Below, piece after piece: positions 15,038 to 24,105 of a DNA stretch of 64,000 bases. This DNA comes from RGIG9379 sp031553005 (GTDB lineage Bacteria; Bacteroidota; Bacteroidia; Bacteroidales; Paludibacteraceae): NCBI GenBank assembly GCA_031553005.1, contig JAVBMA010000031.1, positions 62,001-126,000 of the forward strand, in the 5' to 3' direction. The position numbers and the translations under genes were made by a program. The notes beneath the pieces were generated by a model. The model was given only the letters and a program-made list of their open reading frames with translations, was not told the origin of the DNA and did no database searches. Each line of letters starts with the position of its first letter. Positions within the stretch are counted from its first letter, which is position 1.

Positions 15038-18000
15038 TTATTGATTAAAAGATACTTTTTCTATCCTGTTGTTTTCTACATACCAAAGGTATCCTTCGAT
15101 ATTTGAATATCCCATTTTTTGGAGAAGCTCCATGTATTCTTTTACCTGATATATATGTTTTTTTTGCTCCTTACCGAATTTAAAGTCAATAACCGTTATT
15201 TTATTTTCATGTAAAACTACTCTGTCCGGGCGTTTATCCTGTAAAACTCCCATTTCATCGTGGTAAACAATGGAACATTCATTGAATAGTTTGACTCCGG
15301 GCCGGAACCACTCGGCAACTTCGGGCAGTTGCATGGCATCGGAAACGTAGGTTATTAATCCCTCCTTTTCGGCATCGCTGTGAATTATCCCTTCAAATAG
15401 CAATTGATCAACAGCTTCTGGGATATCTGCTATTGTATGAATATTGGAAAACAGGTAATGCAATAATTTTCCACGGTTGATGTAGCTGTTTTCAGTTCGT
15501 TCCTCTTCCTCGATAAAATCTTTTGACCGGTTTGATTGTTTAAACTTCGCTTTTTGAGTATGCGAGAAGTAAGGAAAACTAAGCACTTTGGGCTTTTGGT
15601 TCAACTTGTTTCCGGATTCTTTTTTCTTCTCTTTTGGTCGGGAATAAAGGTTTCCGGATACATACTGCCTTGTTTCATCGTTCCAGTGGCTATGCAATTC
15701 ATTGTTTTCGGGCGATTCCATTATCCTGATCAGTAGTTCGGAGATATTGGAAGGAGTCGCTGTTTTATTCTCTCTTTTCTTTTTATCTTCTTTGTCGGGT
15801 TTCCTGTCTTTTCCGATCAGTATCAGGTTTTTTTCGGCACGAGTAAGGGCAACATAGAGTAAATTAAGATTATCTACCCACAATTGCGCGGTTTCATCGG
15901 CAAATTCTTTGTCAAAAATAGAATTTGCCATCTCTTTCCCATATTTAACAGGAAAAAGTGGAAGTGAATGGAACGGATCTGTTTCCGTATTGCACCAAAG
16001 GAGTGGATTTAGTCCTGTTTCATGCGTAAGCGTCCAATCGCAAAAAGGAATAATAACCGAATGAAACTCCAGCCCTTTGGATTTATGGATGGACATAATG
16101 CGCATTCCCTCTATCTCGCTGCTGAATGGAATCGTTTTCTCTTTCAGCGATTCATCCCAATAGGCAAGGAAAAGATTGATATCGCCCGACTTTTTATTTA
16201 AAAAATCGGTAACTCCATCGAGGAAAGAGTAAAGATAGCTTTCCTGATTTTTTATTTTGTGAAGTTCCAATATTTGATATAATTCTTCGATCAGTTCGTA
16301 CAAAGGAAGCATGGCGGCATGCCGTAGTTTTTCTTCCAATGCTTTTACCTCTTCCGATTGAGTCAAATGAATGTCTGCAACCAAATTACCTATCTCTTTA
16401 TGCCTGATTTCTGTTTGGTAAGAAAGCAGCAGTTGAGTTTTATAAATCGGATTGGCCGGCTCTGAAATGTAGCGTAATGCCTCAATCAAAATATGAATAG
16501 TAAGAGATGCCTGCAACTGGTAAGCCTGATCTGAGATAACATCGTAGTTATACTTTTTTTCAGGATGTTCTTTTTGGTAATTGGCAAGATATTCGGCAAT
16601 AACCGGAATGGTTTTGTTTTTCCGTACTAATATGGTTATCTCTTCGGCTGCAATCCCATTTTCCTGCAACTCTTCGATGTTTTCGATTAATTTTTCCAAC
16701 ACTCTTTTATTGTAAGAATCGCTATCGGGTTCATATATAAAATCCGCTTTTACATAACCCTCCTCTTTTTCTTTGGAACATTTTTGGGCTACATCCGAGT
16801 AGGCTTGTTGTATATCGGTATTGTCGCACCCCTGTTCCGGTTGAAACAACGCGACAGCGGCATTGAAAACCAGATTGTTGAAACGGATGATTTCATACTC
16901 GCTTCGCCAGTTTTTATCCAGCCGTATCTCTTCCGTTTGTATATTGGGAAGTTCTTTTGCAAGGTTCCCCAGAATTCTCCAGTCCCCGTTTCGCCAACGG
17001 TAAATAGACTGTTTTTGGTCTCCTACGATCAGGCTGTCTGCATTTTGAGATAATCCTTCCAACAACAAAGGCTTGAAGTTTTCCCATTGAACACGGCTCG
17101 TATCCTGAAACTCATCTATCATTATGTGCTGGAGAGAGGCTCCTATTTTTTCATAGACAAAAGGGGCATCGTTTCCATCGATCAGTTCCTGCAACAGGTT
17201 GGGAGTGTCGGCAAGCATGAAACGGTTATTTTCCGAGTTCAATTCCCGAACCGTGTCCGCAATATCGTATAATAATCCGATGTTGTTAATATGGCGGAGA
17301 ATCAGGTTGCAAGTGTTGACTACTTGTACATTCTTTTTACGCTTTTCTTCTGTTTGCTGTAAAATTGCCATAAGCGAGTTTTCCGCCAACGCAATGATTT
17401 CATTTTTTCGCGGAGAACTTTTATTTACCCAGTTTTCTGCACTTTCAAAACATTTTTCCACATAAGAATTTGGCGTTTTCTGGATCTCATTTTGATTGAT
17501 GATCCGATCGAAATAAGCTCCTATGCCTTTATCTCTCCATGCGAAATCATCTGTTGTTAATGCTTGTTTTTCTGTTTCTATCCGAAAGGGAAGGGCGGTT
17601 TGAACAACCTCTTCTATCTTCTCTTTTTTTAGCTCGGAAAGGGTTTTACGGAAACTTTTCAGGAATTTTTTATCTTGTAATACTGCGTGCAGCTCTTTCT
17701 CTTTACTTTTAAAATCTTCTTTGAAAATATTTTCTCCGAAACTTTCAAGTTCGCGGTTTAACTTCCAATTGACTCCTTCGGATACTTTTTCATCGATATA
17801 ATCGCTAATCCACTCCAATAGTTCGGGGTCTTCTTTTACTTTTCCGAATATTGAACGGATAGCCTCGCCCAGTATCGGGTTTGTATTTAATTCAATGTTC
17901 ATGTAAGCTCCCAGTCCGAGCTCCTTCGCCAGATTCCTTAATATGGATTGAAAGAAACTATCGATTGTTTCGATATGGAACCGGCTGTAATCGTGTAACA

Positions 18001-18313
18001 ACAGTTGGAGGGCGGTCTGTGCCCGTTCTCTTATTTTACGAATACTCCAATCCGGATCTTTTTCCTTTAATTCCGCTAAAATCGTATCCATGTAGATTTT
18101 GGAATCATCCAGCCCTTTGGCAATTCCAAACAACTCAGTCAGGATACGGCTCTTCATTTCAGCAGTGGCTTTGTTGGTAAATGTAACCGCAAGAATATTG
18201 ATATATGATGCCGGATTTTCAATCACCAACTTAAGGTATTCGATAGCCAAACGGAATGTTTTTCCCGATCCGGCAGATGCTTTATATATTTTTAAAGTTG
18301 CTTGTTCTTCCAC
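15038..18313 (-). CDS. AddA-like UvrD/RecB-family helicase-nuclease
   Basis: The 1091-residue protein has the superfamily 1A helicase motifs in order. These are ASAGSGKTF (residues 12-20), AVTFTNKATAEMKSRI, IDEFQDTSRVQW (DE-box), VGDQKQSIYRWRNGD, IMSIHKSKGLEFHSVII and LLYVALTRAEKNLIL. A C-terminal RecB-type PD-(D/E)xK nuclease follows (GKLLHYLFSNI, PDRVVLHENKITVIDFKFG, YQVKEYMELL). By family knowledge it would process double-strand breaks with an AddB partner; none is adjacent, as its upstream neighbour is the RAYT gene and downstream is the suf promoter. It is probably monocistronic, and the start is supported by the nearby ATP-binding motif. Confidence 0.9.
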   Translation of the reverse strand: MEEQATLKIYKASAGSGKTFRLAIEYLKLVIENPASYINILAVTFTNKATAEMKSRILTELFGIAKGLDDSKIYMDTILAELKEKDPDWSIRKIRERAQTALQLLLHDYSRFHIETIDSFFQSILRNLAKELGLGAYMNIELNTNPILGEAIRSIFGKVKEDPELLEWISDYIDEKVSEGVNWKLNRELESFGENIFKEDFKSKEKELHAVLQDKKFLKSFRKTLSELKKEKIEEVVQTALPFRIETEKQALTTDDFAWRDKGIGAYFDRIINQNEIQKTPNSYVEKCFESAENWVNKSSPRKNEIIALAENSLMAILQQTEEKRKKNVQVVNTCNLILRHINNIGLLYDIADTVRELNSENNRFMLADTPNLLQELIDGNDAPFVYEKIGASLQHIMIDEFQDTSRVQWENFKPLLLEGLSQNADSLIVGDQKQSIYRWRNGDWRILGNLAKELPNIQTEEIRLDKNWRSEYEIIRFNNLVFNAAVALFQPEQGCDNTDIQQAYSDVAQKCSKEKEEGYVKADFIYEPDSDSYNKRVLEKLIENIEELQENGIAAEEITILVRKNKTIPVIAEYLANYQKEHPEKKYNYDVISDQAYQLQASLTIHILIEALRYISEPANPIYKTQLLLSYQTEIRHKEIGNLVADIHLTQSEEVKALEEKLRHAAMLPLYELIEELYQILELHKIKNQESYLYSFLDGVTDFLNKKSGDINLFLAYWDESLKEKTIPFSSEIEGMRIMSIHKSKGLEFHSVIIPFCDWTLTHETGLNPLLWCNTETDPFHSLPLFPVKYGKEMANSIFDKEFADETAQLWVDNLNLLYVALTRAEKNLILIGKDRKPDKEDKKKRENKTATPSNISELLIRIMESPENNELHSHWNDETRQYVSGNLYSRPKEKKKESGNKLNQKPKVLSFPYFSHTQKAKFKQSNRSKDFIEEEERTENSYINRGKLLHYLFSNIHTIADIPEAVDQLLFEGIIHSDAEKEGLITYVSDAMQLPEVAEWFRPGVKLFNECSIVYHDEMGVLQDKRPDRVVLHENKITVIDFKFGKEQKKHIYQVKEYMELLQKMGYSNIEGYLWYVENNRIEKVSFNQ

Positions 18314-18342
18314 GCGTTTATTCTATTAAAGTTGAAAAAGTT

Positions 18343-18470
18343 TTATTATCAATGCCGGAGGTATTGTATGTTTATAGAAAGAAGATAATCTCATTTGTGC
18401 GACTCCAAAGGAGTCGAATGTGAAGTCTTTTGAATCATGGCTATAAATATAGAAATCCTTTGGATTTAAT
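18343..18470. repeat. RAYT-associated REP-like element, copy A (three hairpins)
   Basis: It contains near-palindrome AATGCC-GGA-GGTATT (18351-18365), CGACTCC-AAA-GGAGTCG (18400-18416) and AAATCC-TTT-GGATTT (18453-18467). The same order and spacing occur at 61600-61730. It lies just downstream of the RAYT transposase stop codon. Confidence 0.75.
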
Positions 18471-18512
18471 TCAATTAAAATTCAAACTATCATTTGCAAT
18501 CTTATATTGATT

Positions 18513-18980
18513 CTATAATTCTTCAACCCAATTGAATAAATACTCTTCTTTAAATCCGATATCAAATTTTTTCAAAAAACTTATATATTCCTCTCTGAAT
18601 GTCTTCCTTTTATGATGATCCTTTTGATCTTGAATATATTGAATAACCTTATCCAATGCAGAATGGCTATATGAGAAAGCACCGAAACCTTCTTGCCATT
18701 GAAAATTACAACGTGTAAAATGTTCTTTGTTTATGAATGTATTAGATGATTTTTTGATTTCTCTTACTAAATCAGATAAGCAACAAGTTGTTTTCATGCC
18801 TATCAAAAAATGAATATGGTTGCTTGTACCATTAATTACAAGCATTTTTTGTCCTTTATTTTGCACAATTCCGGTAATATATTTATATAATTCAGCTTCC
18901 CATTCCGGTTGGATTAATGCATTACGATTTTTTACTGCAAATACTATTTGAACGTAGATTTGTGAGAATGTCCCTGACAT
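18513..18980 (-). CDS. REP-associated (IS200-like Y1/HUH) transposase, RAYT type
   Basis: The 155-residue product is a complete Y1 transposase fold. The HUH motif is NHIHFLIG (His55, His57), and the putative catalytic Tyr115 is in VIQYIQDQKDHH. The conserved segments FAVKNRN, LVREIKKSSN, FQWQEGFGAFSYS are all intact. There is no second ORF or IS200-type boundary pair. Instead a 128-bp three-hairpin repeat flanks its 3' side and recurs alone at 61.6 kb, the arrangement seen for REP-associated tyrosine transposases that move REP elements in trans. A small TGTGC/GCACA hairpin (18996-19011) and a TATTTTTG (19017-19010) lie upstream. An immobile IS200 relic is the alternative. Confidence 0.85.
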   Translation of the reverse strand: MSGTFSQIYVQIVFAVKNRNALIQPEWEAELYKYITGIVQNKGQKMLVINGTSNHIHFLIGMKTTCCLSDLVREIKKSSNTFINKEHFTRCNFQWQEGFGAFSYSHSALDKVIQYIQDQKDHHKRKTFREEYISFLKKFDIGFKEEYLFNWVEEL

Positions 18981-19017
18981 AGTTTTTCATGTTAATGTGC
19001 CCGAAAGCACAAAAATA

Positions 19018-19214
19018 CCATTTTGCCGCTATTTTTTTATAACGCTTCAAAAAAATAACCATTCATGTATAAAAATATAGTTTAATGTGAATTCGGCATT
19101 GAAAAGAAGGCTTTTATGCTGAAATCTTATTTAAAATAAAACTCTTCTTTTTTTTATAACCTCAAGGCAGCAAACAAGCAATTCGCAATTTCTTCCCCTT
19201 TCAACTTTCAATTT
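19018..19214. other. AT-rich spacer between RAYT and carB
   Basis: No ORF or RNA gene is visible. It ends in a short heptamer array (19195-19213, minus-strand units TTGAAAG and TTGAAAG-GGG), in the carB direction and downstream of its terminator. Confidence 0.5.
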
Positions 19215-19260
19215 ATAAAAAAACAAATTGCGGAAATACTGTTTTTAGCATTTCCGCAAC
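19215..19260 (-). terminator. carB terminator
   Basis: TTGCGGAAA pairs with TTTCCGCAA around a 14-nt loop. On the minus strand it is followed by TTTGTTTTTTTAT, 30 bp after the carB stop. Confidence 0.8.
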
Positions 19261-19289
19261 TTAGGATTTAGAATCTATCTTTAATTATT

Positions 19290-22200
19290 TCAATATTCCT
19301 GCCAGCTTCTGATTTGGATATCTTTGTCTGTTTTGTTGGTAAATGCTTGTATGAAAGCACTAGCCAAACGTGCATTTGTCAATAATGGAATATTATGATC
19401 GATTGCAGAGCGGCGTATCTTATATCCGTTGGTTAGCTCTCGCTTGGTGTGGTCTTTCGGGATATTGATGATCAGATCCACTTCGTGGTTAGCAATCAAC
19501 TTGATAATGTCTTTATGCTTGGTTTCATCCGGCCAGCTCACGATGATAGCTTCCACTCCGTTGTCGGCAAGGAATTTTTGAGTTCCTTCGGTTGCATAGA
19601 TTTGATGGCCTTCTGTGCGTAGCATTTTGCATGCATCCAATAAATCAACTTTTCCTTTTGCATCTCCAGAGGATACCAGAATTCCTTTTTTCGGGACGTG
19701 ATAGCCAACGGAAATCATTGCGTTCATCATTGCTTCGTCAAAATCGGCTCCGAGGCATCCTACTTCTCCGGTTGACGACATGTCTACTCCCAGGATAGGG
19801 TCTGCTTTGTGCAAGCGGGCAAAAGAGAACTGGGATGCTTTTACTCCGACGTAGTCGATGTCGAATGTAGAAGAATCCGGTTTTTCTACTGAAACATCCA
19901 GCATAATTTTTGTTGCTGTTTCAATGAAGTTTCTTTTCAATACTTTGGAAACAAACGGGAAGCTTCTTGAAGCGCGTAAATTACACTCAATTACTTTGAT
20001 ATCGTTGTTTTTGGCAAGGAATTGAATATTGAAAGGCCCGCTGATATTAAGTTCTTTTGCAATTTTCTTGCTTATTTTCTTAATTCTTCTGGCGGTTTCC
20101 ATGTAGATCTTCTGTGCCGGGAAGACCAATGTAGCATCTCCGGAGTGTACTCCTGCAAATTCAACGTGTTCGGAAATTGCGTATTCGATCACATCTCCGT
20201 TTTTGGCAACAGCGTCAAACTCAATTTCTTTTGCATTTTGCAGGAATTCGGAAACTACTACCGGAAATTCTTTAGAGACTTTCGCAGCTGCTTTTAAGAA
20301 AGTCACCATTTGTTCTTTGTCGTAGCAGACATTCATTGCTGCTCCCGATAGCACGTAGGAAGGCCTGATCAATACCGGGAATCCGACTTCTTCGGTAAAT
20401 TTGCCGATTTCATCGAAGTTGGTAAGTTCTTTCCAACGCGGTTGGTCAATGCCGAGCAGGTCGAGCATTGCCGAGAATTTGTGGCGGTTTTCCGCACGGT
20501 CGATCGAAATAGGAGAAGTTCCCAAAACCGGAACATTCTGGCGGTATAGTTTCATTGCCAAATTGTTAGGTATCTGTCCTCCTACTGATACTATTACTCC
20601 TTTCGGAGTTTCAAGGTCGATAATATCCAATACTCTTTCGAAGCTCAATTCGTCAAAGTAAAGGCGGTCGCACATGTCGTAGTCTGTCGATACGGTTTCC
20701 GGATTGTAGTTGATCATTATGGATTTATAACCCAGTTTTCGGGCTGTTTGTACCGCGTTTACAGAGCACCAGTCAAATTCTACCGATGATCCGATGCGGT
20801 AAGCTCCCGAACCGAGTACAACAACTGTTTTTTCGTTTTTATAGTCGTAATTAGTGGCGTATCCTTCTGCTCCGTAAGTCATGTAGAGGTAATTGGTCAG
20901 TTCCGGATGCTCGGATGCAATGGTATTGATGCGGCGTACTGCAGGAAGGATTCCGGCGTCCTTGCGCATGTCACGAACCCTGAGCGAGTCTTTTTCCAGG
21001 TTGCCGTCAGGATTTTCTACATAACGGGCTATTTGAAAATCGGAGAATCCTAATTCTTTTGCTTTTTTCAAAACATCAGCGGGCAAGTCTTCGATCTTTT
21101 TATATTGGGATAATACTTTAGTGTAGTCTACAATATTCTTTAGCTTGCCCAGAAACCATTTGTCTATTTTGGTCAGATCATAAATCCGGTCAATGCTGTA
21201 GTTTTCTTCCAATGCTTTGGCAATGGCGAAAACACGAAGGTCGGTCGGATTGGCAAGTTCTTCGTCAAGGTTTTCAAATTCAAGTTCTTTGTTGCCTACG
21301 AATCCGTGCATGCCTTGTCCAATCATACGAAGACCTTTTTGAATGATCTCTTCAAATGATTTTCCGATTGACATGATTTCTCCGACCGATTTCATTGAAG
21401 AGCCGATCTGGCGGCTTACTCCTGCAAACTTGGTCAAGTCCCAGCGAGGTATTTTTACAATCATGTAATCTACGGAAGGAGCAACGTATGCTGAGTTTGG
21501 CGTTCCCATTTCGCCGATTTGATCAAGTGAATAACCTAATGCCAATTTTGCGGCAACAAATGCGAGTGGGTAACCGGATGCTTTGGAGGCTAATGCTGAT
21601 GAGCGGCTCAGACGCGCGTTGATTTCAATGATGCGGTAGTCGTTGGTTTCGGCATTAAAAGCGTATTGAATGTTACATTCTCCTACGATTCCGATGTGAC
21701 GGACTACTTTTCTTGCAACGTCCTGCAAGAGATCAATTTGTTCTTGTGAAAGCGAGATGATAGGAGCCACTACGATACTTTCTCCGGTATGGATACCTAG
21801 CGGGTCGAAATTTTCCATTGGAACAACTGTGAAACAATGGTCGTTTTTGTCGCGGATTACTTCGAATTCAATCTCTTTCCATCCTTTTAGCGATTCTTCT
21901 ACGAGGATCTGTTTGGAGTGAGCTAACGCGCTTTCGCAAAGTGTAGCAAATTGTTCTTCGTTTTCGCAGATGCCCGAACCTAAACCTCCAAGTGCATATG
22001 CTGAGCGTACCATTACTGGGAATCCGATCTTTTTCGCAACTTTCAATGCATCTTCGTAACTTTCCACGGCTTGCGAAACCGGTGTTTTTGCATCTATCTC
22101 ATTCAGTTTCTTTACGAATAAATCGCGGTCTTCGGTGATCATGATTGCTTCTACCGAAGTACCTAATACTTTTACGCCATATTTTTCCAATGTTCCGGAG

Positions 22201-22505
22201 AGATACAATTCTGTTCCGCAGTTCAGGGCTGTTTGTCCGCCAAATGCCAGAAGAATACCGTCAGGTCTCTCTTTCTTTATTACTTCTTCCACGAAAAACG
22301 GAGTGATAGGAAGAAAGTAAACTTTATCAGCAACACCCTCGGAAGTTTGGATTGTTGCGATGTTCGGGTTGATAAGCACGGTACTTATACCCTCTTCTTT
22401 CATGGCTTTAAGCGCTTGCGAACCTGAATAATCAAATTCTCCTGCTTGTCCGATCTTAAGAGCTCCGGATCCAAGCAAAACGATTTTTTTAATTTCTTGT
22501 AACAT
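19290..22505 (-). CDS. carB: carbamoyl-phosphate synthase large subunit
   Basis: The 1071-residue protein has the classic duplicated layout: LGSGALKIGQAGEFDYSGSQA at the start of the first half and LGSGAYRIGSSVEFDW opening the second. Each half carries an ATP-grasp domain (VMVRSAYALGGLGSG; VLIRPSYVLSGAAM), with the MGS-type allosteric domain at the end (SSGDAKGKVDLLDACKML, HEVDLIINIPKDHTKREL). It makes carbamoyl phosphate from bicarbonate, ATP and ammonia channelled from CarA, feeding pyrimidine synthesis and the ArgF' encoded at 61.8 kb. carA is not adjacent. Its 5' leader looks like a transcription attenuator. Confidence 0.97.
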   Translation of the reverse strand: MLQEIKKIVLLGSGALKIGQAGEFDYSGSQALKAMKEEGISTVLINPNIATIQTSEGVADKVYFLPITPFFVEEVIKKERPDGILLAFGGQTALNCGTELYLSGTLEKYGVKVLGTSVEAIMITEDRDLFVKKLNEIDAKTPVSQAVESYEDALKVAKKIGFPVMVRSAYALGGLGSGICENEEQFATLCESALAHSKQILVEESLKGWKEIEFEVIRDKNDHCFTVVPMENFDPLGIHTGESIVVAPIISLSQEQIDLLQDVARKVVRHIGIVGECNIQYAFNAETNDYRIIEINARLSRSSALASKASGYPLAFVAAKLALGYSLDQIGEMGTPNSAYVAPSVDYMIVKIPRWDLTKFAGVSRQIGSSMKSVGEIMSIGKSFEEIIQKGLRMIGQGMHGFVGNKELEFENLDEELANPTDLRVFAIAKALEENYSIDRIYDLTKIDKWFLGKLKNIVDYTKVLSQYKKIEDLPADVLKKAKELGFSDFQIARYVENPDGNLEKDSLRVRDMRKDAGILPAVRRINTIASEHPELTNYLYMTYGAEGYATNYDYKNEKTVVVLGSGAYRIGSSVEFDWCSVNAVQTARKLGYKSIMINYNPETVSTDYDMCDRLYFDELSFERVLDIIDLETPKGVIVSVGGQIPNNLAMKLYRQNVPVLGTSPISIDRAENRHKFSAMLDLLGIDQPRWKELTNFDEIGKFTEEVGFPVLIRPSYVLSGAAMNVCYDKEQMVTFLKAAAKVSKEFPVVVSEFLQNAKEIEFDAVAKNGDVIEYAISEHVEFAGVHSGDATLVFPAQKIYMETARRIKKISKKIAKELNISGPFNIQFLAKNNDIKVIECNLRASRSFPFVSKVLKRNFIETATKIMLDVSVEKPDSSTFDIDYVGVKASQFSFARLHKADPILGVDMSSTGEVGCLGADFDEAMMNAMISVGYHVPKKGILVSSGDAKGKVDLLDACKMLRTEGHQIYATEGTQKFLADNGVEAIIVSWPDETKHKDIIKLIANHEVDLIINIPKDHTKRELTNGYKIRRSAIDHNIPLLTNARLASAFIQAFTNKTDKDIQIRSWQEY

Positions 22506-22573
22506 GGGAATAATATTATTTGTTTTTCTCGTTCTTCTTTATTCTTAAATACAATTATTTGCAATCGGGAAAC

Positions 22574-22604
22574 AAAAAAAATGCGTTGGGAAACACCAAC
22601 GCAG
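22574..22604 (-). terminator. intrinsic terminator in the carB leader (candidate attenuator)
   Basis: TGCGTTGG and CCAACGCA enclose a 6-nt loop, followed on the minus strand by eight T. It lies after the carB promoter and before the gene, so it must be passed to make carB mRNA. The stop codon of the leader ORF is one base upstream of the stem. Confidence 0.75.
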
Positions 22605-22682
22605 TCAACTTTTATAATAAAAACAGAAATCCCAATTTTTTGTGCCAACATTATCATTGAACGTATAAACCGGAATCTTCAT
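22605..22682 (-). CDS. candidate carB leader peptide (25 codons)
   Basis: ATG at 22682 to TGA at 22605 encodes 25 residues, starting MKIPVYTF and ending WDFCFYYKS. There are no Arg codons, but the last ten codons make a U-rich run (ATTTCTGTTTTTATTAT). A ribosome that reached the stop would cover the terminator stem. This is the arrangement of the E. coli pyrBI leader, where UTP-dependent pausing in a U-rich tract couples translation to read-through. Translation is inferred, not shown. Confidence 0.45.
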   Translation of the reverse strand: MKIPVYTFNDNVGTKNWDFCFYYKS

Positions 22683-22714
22683 TGTTTCTATAAAATTAAA
22701 TTTTTAAAATCTCG

Positions 22715-22745
22715 CAAAAATAGATAGTTTTTTTTGTTCTGCAAA
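22715..22745 (-). promoter_or_regulatory. carB promoter
   Basis: TTTG (22745-22742) and TATTTTTG (22722-22715) are separated by exactly 19 bp. This predicts a leader of about 200 nt holding the leader ORF and terminator. Confidence 0.7.
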
Positions 22746-22768
22746 ATTTTCAGAAAGAAAATATGTGA

Positions 22769-23875
22769 TTAATCGTTAGTTCCCGATTCTTCTTTTTTCT
22801 TTTTGTATCTGTCTACAATTCGCCAAAGGGAAACGGTCAAAGTGAACGCACAAACTACAACAATCAGGAATGCTATTTCAATCTTGACATTCCGAAGAGA
22901 AAGTCCTAATATGATAAACGCAAAATTTACGAATAAAAGAATGAAAGTTACTTCTTTATGTTTTAGTCCGGTGCTCAACAGCAGATGATGGACGTGATTC
23001 TTATCGGCAGCAAAGGGGGATAATCCTTTTTTTACTCTTGTGATCATAACCCTTAGGGTATCGACTAATGGTATAGTCAATACGCATATTGCAACTACCG
23101 GAGCCGATCGCATTATGAAGACAGAATTCATATTTCCCGTATCATACACATTGATTTCACAAAACCGGACAACGAAGAGGTATACAATGTAACCGAGTAC
23201 TAACGCTCCGGAGTCTCCCATAAATATTTTGGATTTGCTTCCGAATACATTATAGATAAAAAATATAAGTAATGCTCCGACCAATGAGAAACTCATCATA
23301 GAGAGAGAGGTTACACCTATTAAGCTGAAATAGATTCCAAAAAATGTACAAATTAAGATTCCTAATCCGGAAGCCAGTCCGTCAACTCCATCAATCAGGT
23401 TAAGCCCGTTTATAACCAACAGGTAAACAAAAAATGAAAGAGGATAACTAATCCAACATGAAATCTCTCCTATTCCCAAAAATCCGTATAGGTTAGTCAG
23501 GCGGACATCCGCAACGACAATTAATAAAAATCCGGCAATTAATTCTCCCCATAGCTTTTTTAAGGGAGAGAGTTCTATCATGTCATCAAAAAAGCCAACC
23601 AAGAGAGTAAAAAACATCCCGGCAAGGATGATTCTGTGTTGGAAATCAATGTTTTCAGTTGAGAAAATAAGGTAGGATAGGATAAAAGACGAAAAAATAT
23701 TAATTCCTCCGATATTCGGAATTCCACCTTCATGTGAGGTCCTTCTGTTTGGCTTTACTATCAACTCTTTCTTTTTTGCCATTTGTATGATATAGGGCAT
23801 TAAAAATTGACCTATGCCAAAAGAGAATAATCCTAGCAAAAAAGGACAGGAGGTTAATATGGAATCAATATTCAT
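22769..23875 (-). CDS. undecaprenyl-phosphate sugar-1-phosphate transferase (WecA/MraY family)
   Basis: The 368-residue polytopic membrane protein has about ten hydrophobic segments and the family motifs: VKPNRRTSHEGGIPNIGG, VGFFDDMIEL (DD pair), NGLNLIDGVDGLASG, FMGDSGALVLGY and the KNHVHHLLLSTG (HxHH) loop. It transfers a HexNAc-1-phosphate (commonly GlcNAc) to undecaprenyl phosphate, starting a surface glycan. It sits at the end of the polysaccharide cluster but has its own TATCTTTG element at 23940-23933, so it may be transcribed separately. The sugar is not determined. Confidence 0.92.
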   Translation of the reverse strand: MNIDSILTSCPFLLGLFSFGIGQFLMPYIIQMAKKKELIVKPNRRTSHEGGIPNIGGINIFSSFILSYLIFSTENIDFQHRIILAGMFFTLLVGFFDDMIELSPLKKLWGELIAGFLLIVVADVRLTNLYGFLGIGEISCWISYPLSFFVYLLVINGLNLIDGVDGLASGLGILICTFFGIYFSLIGVTSLSMMSFSLVGALLIFFIYNVFGSKSKIFMGDSGALVLGYIVYLFVVRFCEINVYDTGNMNSVFIMRSAPVVAICVLTIPLVDTLRVMITRVKKGLSPFAADKNHVHHLLLSTGLKHKEVTFILLFVNFAFIILGLSLRNVKIEIAFLIVVVCAFTLTVSLWRIVDRYKKKKEESGTND

Positions 23876-23932
23876 AAATATAGATTAATGTTATAAAAAA
23901 ACTATTATAATGAATTAGTTTGCAAAGATAGT

Positions 23933-23940
23933 ACTTTATT
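23933..23940 (-). promoter_or_regulatory. -7 element of the sugar-phosphate transferase gene
   Basis: TATCTTTG fits TAnnTTTG 57 bp before the ATG. The -33 box is poor. The remainder of the 230-bp gap up to 24105 has no gene. Confidence 0.5.
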
Positions 23941-24105
23941 GGAAAGTATATAAAATAAAGGCAAAATTGCTAATTCTCTCTTAGTAATCCTCAAATGCAA
24001 TTAAAAAATATTTTAACTTGTTTGTAATAATTATTGCGATATTAAAAAAGCAATTTAAAATTAATGCAAAGTGTATCCTATGCATATAAATAGATTTGAG
24101 TTATT

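Noticed and set aside
18513..18980. complete IS200 element
   Set aside because: No second ORF and no clear left and right end hairpins of IS200; the repeat layout fits a RAYT better.
22506..22768. 85-codon minus-strand frame across the carB leader (22400-22657)
   Set aside because: It runs across the terminator and into carB in another frame; the 25-codon ORF is better placed.
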